Of a stretch of DNA of 64,000 nucleotides, positions 8,344-16,444 are shown piece after piece (position 1 is the first letter of the stretch; each line of letters begins with the position of its first letter). The notes beneath the pieces are model-generated. The model ran no database searches, had not been told where the DNA came from, and saw nothing but the letters and a program-made list of their open reading frames with translations. Where the stretch lies: contig NZ_KQ758606.1 of assembly GCF_001457025.1 (NCBI RefSeq), positions 124,001-188,000 of the forward strand, in the 5' to 3' direction. Source of the DNA: Pseudarthrobacter enclensis (GTDB lineage: Bacteria > Actinomycetota > Actinomycetes > Actinomycetales > Micrococcaceae). Made by a program: the position numbers and the translations under genes.

Positions 8344-8952
8344 ATGACCGAAACTGCTTCAGACCATCCGCCCATGGCTCCCCGGCCCACCGCTCCCCGC
8401 CAGCGCCTTCGATACGCGCGCATGCTGGAAGCCGCCGCGGCCTTTGCCCGCAAGGGCCTGGACAATGTGGACCTGTCAGAAATCGCGGCCAAGGCTGACG
8501 TTCCCCTGGGGACCGTGTACCGCTACTTCCCCTCCCCCACCCACCTGGTGCTGGCCCTCTACCGCCACCAGCTCGAGGAGCTGGAGGCGGCCTCGCGGCG
8601 GGAATCCGCCCGCTTCCGCGGACGGGCCCTTCCCGGCGTCGTCATGGAAATCTTCCACATGCGCGTGATGCAGCCTGCCGTTGAGCAGTGCCTCAGCCGC
8701 GGCGTCTACCTCCCGGACCGGGACACCACGGCGCTGTTGCGGGACATCGACTCCCTGGGGGAGAAGGCTGTTGAGGCGGCGGCAGGCGACGCCGTGGCCG
8801 CCCGGGTCCTCCTGCTGGCGGTCACTGGTCTGGTCCAGTCCGTCCGGAACCGCCGCCTGTCCCTGTTCGAGGCCGAGGAAGACCTTAAAAAGGCCTGTGC
8901 GCGGCTCTCCCCGGCCGCCCAAGAGCGGTTCACACTTTCCCAGACCGCGTAA
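8344..8952 (+). CDS. TetR family transcriptional regulator
   Basis: A 202-residue TetR repressor. The N-terminal HTH spans roughly residues 22-66 (AAAAFARKGLDNVDLSEIAA then KADVPLGTVYRYFPSPTHLV). The remaining helical ligand domain has no recognisable pocket and resembles KstR-like proteins only in general layout. I chose ATG 8344 because it begins a typical short disordered lead-in (MTETASDHPPMA). Upstream in-frame codons encode no family sequence. A DasR-like palindrome follows directly after the stop codon. The target genes are unknown; the MFS gene upstream is a candidate. Confidence 0.87.
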   Translation: MTETASDHPPMAPRPTAPRQRLRYARMLEAAAAFARKGLDNVDLSEIAAKADVPLGTVYRYFPSPTHLVLALYRHQLEELEAASRRESARFRGRALPGVVMEIFHMRVMQPAVEQCLSRGVYLPDRDTTALLRDIDSLGEKAVEAAAGDAVAARVLLLAVTGLVQSVRNRRLSLFEAEEDLKKACARLSPAAQERFTLSQTA

Positions 8953-8967
8953 TCGGTCTAGACCAAT
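8952..8967. promoter_or_regulatory. DasR-type dre palindrome
   Basis: GGTCTAGACC (8955-8964) within ATCGGTCTAGACCAAT matches 13 of 16 positions of the Streptomyces dre consensus ACTGGTCTAGACCACT, bound by the GntR-family N-acetylglucosamine regulator DasR. It lies directly after the TetR stop codon and about 275 bp upstream of malic enzyme. Sequence match is seen; control of malic enzyme is inference. Confidence 0.55.
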
Positions 8968-9240
8968 AAGGCATTAAATCCGCCTTTATGCCGTGGCGTG
9001 CGTCACAAAAAGCGCTGATAAAACCTTTTGTCATGCGTCTGAGGCGTCAAACCTGCCTGAGCAGGCGTGCGCCGTTGCCTACGATGGGGACCACAGGAGC
9101 AGCAGGGAGCGACATCCCCACAGCTCTTCCCGGACCCGCCACCCCTGGGTTTCCTGACGCACCATCTTCCCCGCCGGACGTCCGTCACGGACCCGGCCCC
9201 ATGTGCCGTGGAAGCACGGCGAGCACCAGGAGACAACGAC
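8965..9240. other. Intergenic region before malic enzyme
   Basis: About 276 bp with no gene seen. It contains a weak terminator-like stem after tetR (TAAGGC at 8968-8973 with GCCTTTA near 8983-8989) and a CCTGC...GCAGG arm pair near 9053-9066. It should also hold the malic enzyme promoter, for which no convincing -35/-10 pair stood out. Confidence 0.5.
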
Positions 9241-10440
9241 GTGTCCATTGACGCACTCACAGACATCGACAATTCCGCCGCCACCCCGCTGACCGAGGAC
9301 GAGATTTTCGGCGCCCACCAAGGCGGAAAACTGTCGGTCAGCACCACTGCGCCGCTGTCCAACAAGCGCGACCTGTCCATCGCCTACACGCCCGGCGTCG
9401 CCGAGGTCAGCCGCGCCATCCACAGGCAGCCCGAGCTTGCCCGTACCTTGACCTGGGCGGAACGTCTCGTGGTGGTCGTCAGCGACGGCACTGCCGTCCT
9501 GGGGCTGGGCAACATCGGCGCCAGCGCCTCGCTGCCCGTCATGGAGGGCAAGTCCGCGCTCTTCAAGACCTTCGGCGACCTGGACTCCATTCCGCTGGTC
9601 CTCAACACCAGCGACGTCGACGAGATCGTCGAAACCCTGGTCCGCCTGCGCCCCAGTTTCGGCGCGGTCAACCTGGAGGACATTGCCGCGCCGCGCTGCT
9701 TCGAACTTGAGGAAAAGCTCATCGAGGCACTCGACTGCCCCGTCATGCATGACGACCAGCACGGCACCGCCGTCGTTGCCCTGGCCGCCCTCACCAACGC
9801 CGCCAAGGTCACCGGCCGCGGACTCGGCGAACTCAAGGTCGTGGTGTCCGGCGCAGGCGCCGCCGGCATCGCCGTCGCAGAAATCCTCCTCGCCGCAGGG
9901 ATCCCTGACGTTGTCCTGCTGGACTCCAGGGGCGTCATCAACAGCAGCCGCGCGGACCTCGCGGCGGACACCACCAGCAAGAAGGCTGATATTGCCGGCC
10001 GCAGCAACCCGCGCAGCGTCACGGGCGGTCCGGCGGAGGCCCTCACCGGCGCCGACGTCTTCATCGGCGTTTCCTCCTCCAAGCTGGATGAGGCACACCT
10101 TGCCCTGATGAACCAGGACGCCATAGTCTTCGCCCTGTCCAACCCGGATCCCGAGGTCCTGCCGGAGGTGGCCGCCAAGTACGCCGCCGTCGTGGCCACC
10201 GGCCGCAGCGACTTCCCCAACCAGATCAACAACGTCCTGGCCTTCCCGGGCATCTTCCGCGGGGCACTCGACGCCGGCGCCCGCCGCATCACCCAGGACA
10301 TGAAGATCGCGGCGGCCAACGCCATCGCGGAACTGGCTGCCGAGGACCTGGCCGCGGACTACATCGTGCCCAGCCCGCTCGATCCCCGCGTGGCCCCGGC
10401 CGTGACGGCGGCGGTCGCTGCGGCAGCCGAAGCCAAGTAG
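9241..10440 (+). CDS. NAD(P)-dependent malic enzyme
   Basis: A 399-residue malic enzyme of the short bacterial form: malate to pyruvate and CO2 with reduction of NAD(P). Family landmarks in order are YTPGVAEVSR (catalytic tyrosine), PVMEGKSALFKTFGD (catalytic lysine), EDIAAPRCFELEEKL and HDDQHGTAVV (metal-binding acidic residues), then the Rossmann loop VVSGAGAAGIAVAEIL and the late NPDPEVLPE. GTG 9241 has CAGGAG about 10 nt upstream; earlier in-frame codons are not family sequence. It supplies pyruvate and reducing power. A dre-like palindrome upstream hints at GlcNAc control, and a perfect terminator follows. Confidence 0.93.
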   Translation: MSIDALTDIDNSAATPLTEDEIFGAHQGGKLSVSTTAPLSNKRDLSIAYTPGVAEVSRAIHRQPELARTLTWAERLVVVVSDGTAVLGLGNIGASASLPVMEGKSALFKTFGDLDSIPLVLNTSDVDEIVETLVRLRPSFGAVNLEDIAAPRCFELEEKLIEALDCPVMHDDQHGTAVVALAALTNAAKVTGRGLGELKVVVSGAGAAGIAVAEILLAAGIPDVVLLDSRGVINSSRADLAADTTSKKADIAGRSNPRSVTGGPAEALTGADVFIGVSSSKLDEAHLALMNQDAIVFALSNPDPEVLPEVAAKYAAVVATGRSDFPNQINNVLAFPGIFRGALDAGARRITQDMKIAAANAIAELAAEDLAADYIVPSPLDPRVAPAVTAAVAAAAEAK

Positions 10441-10464
10441 TCCGCCCGCGGAAATACCACGTCC

Positions 10465-10519
10465 AAACGCCCGACGGCGGTGCCCCCTTCACGAAAGGAG
10501 GCGCCGCCGTCGGGCGTTT
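10465..10519 (+). terminator. Terminator of the malic enzyme gene
   Basis: A perfect 16-bp stem, AAACGCCCGACGGCGG (10465-10480) with its complement at 10504-10519, ending in GTTT. It lies 25 bp after the malic enzyme stop. Confidence 0.88.
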
Positions 10520-10550
10520 GCGCCGTTCCGGGCCGGCCTCCCGGCGACCC

Positions 10551-10556
10551 TAGACT
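10551..10556 (+). promoter_or_regulatory. -10 element of a leaderless promoter
   Basis: TAGACT ends exactly 6 nt before the ATG at 10563, the spacing expected when transcription begins at the start codon. No clear -35 is visible. Confidence 0.5.
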
Positions 10557-10562
10557 GGGGCT

Positions 10563-11066
10563 ATGACCTCCGAGACCGTAGTGACCATCCTGTGCGGCCT
10601 TGCGATCCTGGTGGGCGTGGCCGGTACCATCATTCCGGTCCTGCCCGGCAGCATCCTGATCGGCGCAAGCCTGCTGGCCTGGGCCATCTGGGGCGGGGCC
10701 GGAACGGCAGGCTGGGTGGTGTTCGCCATCGGAACAGTACTGGTGGCGGCCGGAATGGCGGCCAGCGCGGTCCTCACGGGGCGGAAACTCAAGGAGCACG
10801 CCATTCCCGGCCGGAGCATCGTGGTGGGCCTGGTGGCAGGGGTGGCGGGCATGTTCGTCATCCCGGTCGTGGGGCTGTTTGTCGGGTTCGCGGCCGGGCT
10901 GCTCCTCAGCGAATTCGCCCGCACCCGGAACTTCCCCGCGGCGGGCCGGTCCAGCTGGGCCGCGCTCAAGGCCACGGGGCTGGGGATGCTCGCAGAATTC
11001 GGGCTGGCATGCCTGGCTGCCAGCACCTGGGTCATTGGCGTGTGGATAGCCGCCGTCAACGCGTGA
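10563..11066 (+). CDS. DUF456 domain membrane protein
   Basis: A 167-residue protein with about four hydrophobic helices. The opening VTILCGLAILVGVAGTIIPVLPGSIL is the hallmark of DUF456, where a glycine/proline-rich first hairpin (GTIIPVLPG) is followed by further membrane segments rich in Gly and Ala. The family has no established function; its members are small inner-membrane proteins. The -10 sits 6 nt upstream of the ATG, so the gene is probably leaderless. The next gene on the same strand has its own promoter. Confidence 0.85.
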   Translation: MTSETVVTILCGLAILVGVAGTIIPVLPGSILIGASLLAWAIWGGAGTAGWVVFAIGTVLVAAGMAASAVLTGRKLKEHAIPGRSIVVGLVAGVAGMFVIPVVGLFVGFAAGLLLSEFARTRNFPAAGRSSWAALKATGLGMLAEFGLACLAASTWVIGVWIAAVNA

Positions 11067-11072
11067 GGTGCC

Positions 11073-11101
11073 TTGCGCTGCCGGTGGCTGCCGCGTAGAA
11101 C
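11073..11101 (+). promoter_or_regulatory. Leaderless promoter, TTGCGC-17-TAGAAC
   Basis: -35 TTGCGC (11073-11078), a 17-bp spacer, -10 TAGAAC (11096-11101), then 6 nt to the ATG at 11108. This is the clearest -35/-10 pair of the leaderless set in this window. Confidence 0.65.
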
Positions 11102-11107
11102 GGGGGG

Positions 11108-11482
11108 ATGACAGGGCCTGCGGCGGCAGCCGCCTTCATCGCGCCATGGATGGACAGGTACCAGGCGGCCTGGGCCAGCAACTCGGCCGAGGATATCCGG
11201 GCCCTCTTCACGGAGGATGCGCGGTACGAAACCCGGCCGCACGACCCCGACGCGTGGACCGGGCAGGACGGCATCGTGGAGGGCTGGCTCGCGGCCCGGG
11301 ACGAACCCCAGGACTGGACCTTCAGCTGGGAGCTGCTGGGAGTGGACGGCTCCACGGCATTCGTGCAGGGCGTGACCCTCTATGCGGGGGAGCAGCCAAG
11401 CTACGACAACCTGTGGGTAGTCCGCTTCGACGGATCCGGCCGCGCCGCTGCCTTTACCGAATGGTTCATGGCACGTCCGTAG
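11108..11482 (+). CDS. NTF2-like/SnoaL-like protein
   Basis: A 124-residue single-domain protein of the NTF2-like (SnoaL) superfamily. An N-terminal helix (MDRYQAAWASNSAEDIRALF) is followed by TEDARYETRPH, WTGQDGIVEGWLAARDE and beta strands ending in FTEWFMARP, the usual order for a cone-shaped alpha+beta barrel. Members bind small hydrophobic ligands or act as isomerases, cyclases or dimerisation modules. Nothing in the neighbours suggests a substrate. The start is fixed by the promoter 6 nt upstream and by homologous length. Confidence 0.8.
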   Translation: MTGPAAAAAFIAPWMDRYQAAWASNSAEDIRALFTEDARYETRPHDPDAWTGQDGIVEGWLAARDEPQDWTFSWELLGVDGSTAFVQGVTLYAGEQPSYDNLWVVRFDGSGRAAAFTEWFMARP

Positions 11483-11516
11483 GCGGCGGGCCGGGAACCG
11501 GGCTGCAGGTCTTGGT

Positions 11517-11522
11517 TAGCAT
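11517..11522 (+). promoter_or_regulatory. -10 element of a leaderless promoter
   Basis: TAGCAT ends 6 nt before the ATG at 11529. The intervening GGAAAG could also act as a ribosome binding site in a longer transcript, so both modes are possible. Confidence 0.4.
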
Positions 11523-11528
11523 GGAAAG

Positions 11529-12503
11529 ATGAGCGCCGGGGACACTGCACCGATCTACTGGGACGGCCGGGACCTTACGCCCTTTGGGCAGGCGCAGCTG
11601 CGCACGCCTGTCCACGACCTGGCAGGCGGCGTCGGCGGTTTGCTGACCGGAGTGCTGGGCGGCCGCAACCCCGCCCTGCTCGCCATCGACGGGGACGTGC
11701 CGCGCCTCAAGCGCATGCCGCGGCCGGCCAAGGAGGTGCACGACGCCGTCTTCACCAGCCGTGAGCCGGAGCGGCTGATCATGCTGGCACGCTCCTATCC
11801 GGGCTGGGCGGGACTGTGCTACCTGATGTCCGGCCTGCTGGAGTACCAGCACGGCGGCTACCTGCGGGCCTCCGAGCTGCTGCAGCGCGGCCTCACCACC
11901 AGGAACGACGACGACGCGAACCGGTACTCCGCCACCTACCTGCGGCGGGTGGTCACCCGGATCGAGGTCGCCGAGCGGGTGGAGGTCCCGGTGCTGTTCA
12001 GCGAGGAGTCGGTGTTCCTTGCCCTGGCCCACGCACTGCGCGAAACCGGGCGCACGGAGGCTGCGCTGGACGCACTCACCGGGCTGCCGCCGTCGCTGCC
12101 TATGGCACTGGCCAAGTGCACGCTGGCGCTCAGCCTGGGCCGCAGCCGTACGGTGATCGACTGGACCGAGGGGCTTCTGAACGCGGACGACCTCTCTGCC
12201 GCGCTGCTGCTGGTCCGCGCCCGGGCGCTCCGCCGGGAAGGCCGGTTCGATGCGGCCCAGCAGGCCATCGGTGAGGTGCTGCGGCGGCGGAAGACGCACC
12301 TGGCGCTCCGAAACGACGCCCTGACGGACCGGGCTCTGCTCCTGCTGGAGTCCAGCCGGAGGTCCCTGAACCCGCGCGACTGGGGGCGGCGGCGCGAGGA
12401 CCCGGTGCCGCAACGGGAGATCGCTGCGCCCATCCCCATCCGCAAAGACGAGGAAATGCGCCGGATCTGGGAACAGGACTGGAAGTCGCTGAGCGAGGAC
12501 TAG
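11529..12503 (+). CDS. Hypothetical protein with TPR-like helical repeats
   Basis: A 324-residue cytoplasmic protein that I cannot assign. Residues ~75-265 are helical with Ala/Leu periodicity resembling tetratricopeptide repeats (SYPGWAGLCYLMSGLLEY, RARALRREGRFDAAQQAIGE). The last 60 residues are charged and disordered-looking. TPR-like scaffolds bind other proteins or carbohydrates, but no enzymatic motif is visible. Its stop codon overlaps that of the convergent LysE gene through the 4-bp palindrome CTAG (12500-12503), so the two transcripts must overlap at their 3' ends. Confidence 0.7.
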   Translation: MSAGDTAPIYWDGRDLTPFGQAQLRTPVHDLAGGVGGLLTGVLGGRNPALLAIDGDVPRLKRMPRPAKEVHDAVFTSREPERLIMLARSYPGWAGLCYLMSGLLEYQHGGYLRASELLQRGLTTRNDDDANRYSATYLRRVVTRIEVAERVEVPVLFSEESVFLALAHALRETGRTEAALDALTGLPPSLPMALAKCTLALSLGRSRTVIDWTEGLLNADDLSAALLLVRARALRREGRFDAAQQAIGEVLRRRKTHLALRNDALTDRALLLLESSRRSLNPRDWGRRREDPVPQREIAAPIPIRKDEEMRRIWEQDWKSLSED

Positions 12504-13147
12504 GAACGCCCGGCCAGGAGCGGCAGCAGCTGCTCACCCAGCAGCACCGTCCCCAGCAGCACCATGATGATCCCGCTGGCCAGGGTCACTGCCCGTGCCG
12601 CGCCCGGCCTGCTCTGCAGCAGCCTGCGGGACAGCATCGCCACGGCGGTGTAGACCAGGCCGGCCAGCGCCACGAACGTCAGGCCCAGCAGCCCGGACTG
12701 CACCGGTACAGGCAGGGCGGCGTCGGCGCTGACGAACTGCGGAATCAGCGCCACGTAGAACAGCAGACCCTTGGGGTTGATGCCGCTGGTGCCCATGCCC
12801 TGCAGGAACGTCCGCAGCCGCGTGGCGCCGGCACGTCCCGTGGCATCCGCTGCACTGAACGAGGCGCCCCGCCACGAGCGGAGCGTGCTGACACCAAGCC
12901 ACATCAAGTACCCGGCGCCCGCAAGCGTCAGCCAGCCCAGCACGCCCGGCATCCCGGTCAGCACCGCGGCAAGTCCGGCCACCAGCAGCGCCGTATGCAG
13001 GATGTAGCCGCCGCACAGCCCGGCGACGGCCGGCACGAAGCTCCGCTGTCCCAGCCCTGCAGTGATGGAGTACGCCCAGTCCACGCCCGGGGTGCAGGCG
13101 AGGGCGGCGGCCACCAGCATAAAGGCCAGGAACAGCTCCGGATTCAT
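12500..13147 (-). CDS. LysE family amino-acid exporter
   Basis: A 215-residue, ~6-TM exporter of the LysE/RhtB superfamily. The N-terminus ALACTPGVDWAYSITAGLGQ is the conserved family opening (usually TPGPD), and GTSGINPKGLLFYVALIPQF is the second family signature. It exports basic or neutral amino acids by proton exchange. ATG 13147 has AGGAGA upstream on its strand. The Lrp-type gene at 13254 is divergent across 106 bp, the classic arrangement in which an Lrp-type regulator activates its exporter in response to the amino acid. Confidence 0.9.
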   Translation of the reverse strand: MNPELFLAFMLVAAALACTPGVDWAYSITAGLGQRSFVPAVAGLCGGYILHTALLVAGLAAVLTGMPGVLGWLTLAGAGYLMWLGVSTLRSWRGASFSAADATGRAGATRLRTFLQGMGTSGINPKGLLFYVALIPQFVSADAALPVPVQSGLLGLTFVALAGLVYTAVAMLSRRLLQSRPGAARAVTLASGIIMVLLGTVLLGEQLLPLLAGRS

Positions 13148-13241
13148 GGTTTCTCCTGTCAGGAATCTTGTCAGGAGTAACTGTAGGAACTTTCGGCCCG
13201 GAAGTGCTGTCCGTTTTTCGCGCGGCACGCTCGCCAAGCAG

Positions 13242-13247
13242 TACGAT
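13242..13247 (+). promoter_or_regulatory. -10 element of a leaderless promoter
   Basis: TACGAT ends 6 nt before the GTG at 13254. This supports that GTG as the true start of the Lrp-type regulator. Confidence 0.45.
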
Positions 13248-13253
13248 TTTTGT

Positions 13254-13709
13254 GTGATTGACGCTATCGACAGGAATATTTTGCGCCACCTCAAGGAGGA
13301 TGGCCGGATGACTGCCACGGCGCTTGCGGCGAAGGTGGGGCTGACCGTGGCGCCCTGCCACCGGCGGCTGCGCGACCTTGAGCAGTCCGGTGTGATCCGC
13401 GGCTACAAGGCGGACATCGATCCCGGCGCCGTGGGGCTGGGATTCGAGGCGATCGTTTTCGTGACGCTCCGCCAGGTGGATCGCCCCACCATGGAAATAT
13501 TTGAAAACCGGGTGGCGGACAACCCCAACATCGTGGAGGCGCAGCGGCTCTTCGGCTCCCCGGACTACCTGCTAAAGGTCATCGCGGAGGACCTGCCCGC
13601 GTACCAGCGGTTCTACGACGCCGAACTGACATCTCTTCCCGGTGTGGAACGGCTGACGTCCACGCTGGTGATGAAGACGCTGAAGCCCAACGCGGGGCCG
13701 CCGGTCTAG
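13254..13709 (+). CDS. Lrp/AsnC family regulator (exporter-linked)
   Basis: A 151-residue Lrp/AsnC protein. The N-terminal HTH reads IDRNILRHLKEDGRMTATAL then AAKVGLTVAPCHRRLRDLEQ with GVIRGYKADID, followed by the ligand-binding RAM domain ending in the usual PGVERLTSTLVMKTLK. It probably senses an amino acid and switches on the divergent LysE-type exporter. GTG 13254 begins four residues before the canonical DRNIL. The frame is open upstream but codes for nothing Lrp-like, and a -10 lies 6 nt before the GTG. TGTCAGGA occurs twice, 12 bp apart, in the intergenic region (13157 and 13169). Confidence 0.9.
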   Translation: MIDAIDRNILRHLKEDGRMTATALAAKVGLTVAPCHRRLRDLEQSGVIRGYKADIDPGAVGLGFEAIVFVTLRQVDRPTMEIFENRVADNPNIVEAQRLFGSPDYLLKVIAEDLPAYQRFYDAELTSLPGVERLTSTLVMKTLKPNAGPPV

Positions 13710-13723
13710 CCGCCGCCGTTACC

Positions 13724-14401
13724 CTAAGCCGCCGGGCGGACGTGGACGATGATCACCTGCGTGTCCTTGCCGCCGTCGTACCTGAGGTCATAGTTCACGT
13801 CCAGGCCCGTGGCGGTTCCGGAGGTGATGGAGAAGTCGCTCTTTCCCTCGGGGTCGCTTTCGGTGCTGCTGATCCAGCGTTCGGCCGAGTCGGCATCGAT
13901 CCCGTATCGCTCAACGCCGTCGCGGATCAGGGCGAAGAATTCCTCGGCGGACGCGGCGGTGAGGAAGTACGTGACCTCGCTGAAGTCGGCGCGTTTGTCC
14001 GTGGTGTTGAACCGGATCCGGTCCGTTTCGCCGGTGATTTCGCCGTTGGGCGCAACGATGGTCAGGTTGATCTTGCCTGAGCCGCGGGTGTTGATTTCCG
14101 GTCCGTAGCTGTCCGGCGTGACCCGGACGGATTCCTTGTCCAGCGTGCCGGAGCTCATGTCCAGCCGCGCGGTCCCGGTGCTGCGGATGGTCTCCACGCC
14201 GGCGGCATCGAGGGTGGAAAATTCGGAGGTTTTCACGGTGCTCCCAGCTGTTGGTGATGTCGCGGAGGACGGGGTGGCGGGGTCTGGTGCGGACAGTGTG
14301 CAGCCGCCCACCGCCAGGGCGGCGGCGAGGGCGGGGAGAAGGAGTACGACGGCGGGGGCGCGCCTTTGCGGTGCGGGCCCGGCGTTGCGGTTGGGCGTCA
14401 C
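13724..14401 (-). CDS. Putative lipoprotein, partner of the WXG100-like gene
   Basis: A 225-residue predicted lipoprotein. A basic N-terminus and hydrophobic core end in the lipobox AVGGC with Cys34 as the lipid-modified residue. A Ser/Thr/Pro spacer (~35-58) precedes a mainly beta domain (GSGKINLTIVAPNGEITGET). The fold loosely recalls LppX/LprG-type pockets, but I do not recognise the family. Its ATG overlaps the stop of the WXG100-like gene by 4 bp (ATGA), so the two are translationally coupled and are likely to act together at the envelope. An immunity or chaperone role is possible. Confidence 0.75.
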   Translation of the reverse strand: MTPNRNAGPAPQRRAPAVVLLLPALAAALAVGGCTLSAPDPATPSSATSPTAGSTVKTSEFSTLDAAGVETIRSTGTARLDMSSGTLDKESVRVTPDSYGPEINTRGSGKINLTIVAPNGEITGETDRIRFNTTDKRADFSEVTYFLTAASAEEFFALIRDGVERYGIDADSAERWISSTESDPEGKSDFSITSGTATGLDVNYDLRYDGGKDTQVIIVHVRPAA

Positions 14402-15864
14402 TGGTGGACCTCCGCGTCGAAGCCGTCCAGGAAGCGGTCCATGATCTGCGGAATGTTGTTGGTGGGACGGTACTGGTCCACCCGGTCATCGAAGTTGGAG
14501 CCGATGATCCGCGCCGCCCGGTCCGGATCCGTGGCCAGCAGGTTTTGGTACGCGGGAAGGGTGTCCTGGCGGATGAGCTCCCACCGCTGGTCCGCATTGG
14601 CGATGTTGCCGTCCGGGAAGCCGGTGGTGAAGTCGGTGCGGAACTGCGTGGGGTTCTCCCAGTTGGTGAACGGAACGTTCTGCGGGCCGGGGCTTTCCAC
14701 GCTGAAGGTGTACGGGAACACCTCCGGATAGCTCCTGGCGCCCGGAATGGACGGCTCCCCGGCCAGCGTGACCATGTAGGTCACGGCTTCCCCGCCGGGA
14801 TGGCTGCGCATGGTGTCGTAGTCGTCGGCGATGATCTCGTTCTGCTCGCGGTAGAGGAGCGCCGTGTTGCCTTCCTGGATCCGGTCCGGGTCGCCGGAAT
14901 CGATGTCGGCCCATGCCTGTGCGGTTCCGGCGTCGATGGCGCCGGACTCCTGCAGCCGGTTGATCTCCTCCAACCCGCCGTTAAGGTAGGCCTGGTGCTG
15001 GCGGGCCTGGTCCAGGAAGATCTCCTTGTTCATGTCCAGCATGCTGACCTCGTAGAACCGGATCTCCTGGTCAGTCATCCCGGCCAGCTGTTCGATCTGG
15101 TCCAGGACCGGCACCGGGATGTTGGCGGCCGGGTTGTTGAGGATCTGTTGGGCGAGGTCGCGCATCATGGCCATGTCGCGGAAGCCGCCGGCGAAGGACG
15201 GCCCGATCATGTTGGCCATCCCGGCCCACTGCAGGTCGGGATTGGCCAGGTAGGCCTGGCCGTAGAAGTCGTAGACGCTCCGGATGGTTTCCCAGTTGGC
15301 TTCGGTGCCCAGAGAGGTATCCCAGGTGGCGGGGTAGATGCCTATCTCCAGCATCGCCTGGTTGTTCCAGTAGCCGCTGAGGAAATCCGCATATTCCGGG
15401 GAGTTCTTGTCGATCAGGCCTGAGTCAGCCGCCGCGTCCATCGCCGCCTTTGCGGCCTCCGGGTTGGCGAGGGCCCACTGCCGGAATTCCTCGCTTTGCA
15501 GATAGTCCCGGCGCTCGTCCGGAGTCATGGAGTTCAGCATGTCGGTCAGGTCCTGGGCTGTCCCTCCGCCCGGGCCGCCGGTGCCGCCGCCGGCTCCCTT
15601 GCTGGCCTGCTCCTGCTCGTCGGCGTTGGCCAGCAGAGCCTTGGACGCTGCTTCGAGGCCGGAGGTGGCGGACCTGAGGAGCTTGAGGTGGGAGGCGGTC
15701 CACTCGCTGCGGAACCTCTCCCCGTCGTGTCCTTTCCAGAGCCCGGAACTGATGGTGCTGTTCAGTTGCTGCCCCAGGGCATTGAGGCGGTTGGCGCCGC
15801 CCGCAAGGTCCTTGGCGAGCTGCCGGAGCTGGGCGACGTCGCCGCCGTAAAAAGTTCCCGCCAT
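14398..15864 (-). CDS. WXG100-like N-domain protein with uncharacterised C-terminal region
   Basis: A 488-residue protein. Residues 1-90 form a WXG100-like helical hairpin with the turn GLWKGHDGERFRSEW (W43-x-G45). A Gly-rich linker (~90-103) joins it to a long alpha-rich region (about 105-300, ERRDYLQSEEFRQWALANPE) and a C-terminal domain with many aromatic and acidic residues. No signal peptide or catalytic motif is evident. WXG100 modules usually direct proteins to type VII (ESX) secretion, but no ESX component lies nearby. RBS GGGGGGAA precedes the ATG. The 4-bp overlap with the lipoprotein gene suggests a secreted protein with a membrane-anchored partner. Confidence 0.75.
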   Translation of the reverse strand: MAGTFYGGDVAQLRQLAKDLAGGANRLNALGQQLNSTISSGLWKGHDGERFRSEWTASHLKLLRSATSGLEAASKALLANADEQEQASKGAGGGTGGPGGGTAQDLTDMLNSMTPDERRDYLQSEEFRQWALANPEAAKAAMDAAADSGLIDKNSPEYADFLSGYWNNQAMLEIGIYPATWDTSLGTEANWETIRSVYDFYGQAYLANPDLQWAGMANMIGPSFAGGFRDMAMMRDLAQQILNNPAANIPVPVLDQIEQLAGMTDQEIRFYEVSMLDMNKEIFLDQARQHQAYLNGGLEEINRLQESGAIDAGTAQAWADIDSGDPDRIQEGNTALLYREQNEIIADDYDTMRSHPGGEAVTYMVTLAGEPSIPGARSYPEVFPYTFSVESPGPQNVPFTNWENPTQFRTDFTTGFPDGNIANADQRWELIRQDTLPAYQNLLATDPDRAARIIGSNFDDRVDQYRPTNNIPQIMDRFLDGFDAEVHQ

Positions 15865-15932
15865 GTTGTTCCCCCCGTGTGGATGTACGGAGCCAGCCTA
15901 GCCGGGATGGTCCGGGGCGGCGATGGGGAGGG

Positions 15933-16418
15933 CTATCCGTCAAGCAGGCCGGTGGTCCGGTACGGGATGACTTCCCGCAGGAACATGCTGGTGGACGTCC
16001 GGACTATGCCCGGGCAGAGCCGGATTTCCTCTGAAACCCGGTAGAGGTCGTCCGGGCTGGTGGCCACCACGCGGATCAGCAGGTCGGTGTCGCCGGCGGG
16101 GGCATGGCACTCCAGGACTTCCGGGATGTTCCGGAGGGCCGCGATGGCTTCATTGAGGTGGCTCTGGTCCAGCTCGGCGCTCACGGACGCGGCAACGCCG
16201 CGGCCCAGGGCTGAAGGAAGGACCCGGCTGCTGTTGGGCCGCAGCGCACCGCCGGAGGCCATCCGTTCAAGTCGGGACTGCACGGTACCGCGGGCCAGCC
16301 CCAGGCGCTGGGCCAGCACCATGATGGGGAGCCGCGGGTCCTCGTCGAGGGCGCGGATGATCCTCTTGTCCGTGGCGTCTAGTTCCTGCAATTTGCCCAC
16401 TCCCTGCCGATGCGGCAT
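15933..16418 (-). CDS. Lrp/AsnC family regulator
   Basis: A 161-residue Lrp/AsnC protein. The HTH is LDATDKRIIRALDEDPRLPI followed by MVLAQRLGLARGTVQSRLER, and the RAM effector domain follows (AAGDTDLLIRV-like APAGDTDLLIRVVATSPDD). Its HTH is of the BkdR-like group, but the regulated operon is not visible. The start is uncertain: ATG 16418 gives MPHRQGVGKLQELD, while an internal TTG ten residues later has a better-spaced GGGAG. Just upstream is the perfect 12-bp palindrome GATTGATCAATC, a likely operator. Confidence 0.85.
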   Translation of the reverse strand: MPHRQGVGKLQELDATDKRIIRALDEDPRLPIMVLAQRLGLARGTVQSRLERMASGGALRPNSSRVLPSALGRGVAASVSAELDQSHLNEAIAALRNIPEVLECHAPAGDTDLLIRVVATSPDDLYRVSEEIRLCPGIVRTSTSMFLREVIPYRTTGLLDG

Positions 16419-16432
16419 TGCTCGCTTAGTCA

Positions 16433-16444
16433 GATTGATCAATC
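16433..16444. promoter_or_regulatory. Palindrome upstream of the second Lrp gene
   Basis: GATTGATCAATC is a perfect 12-bp palindrome, 15 bp upstream of the chosen ATG of the Lrp-type gene and in an AT-rich stretch. An autoregulatory operator is the simplest reading. Confidence 0.5.
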
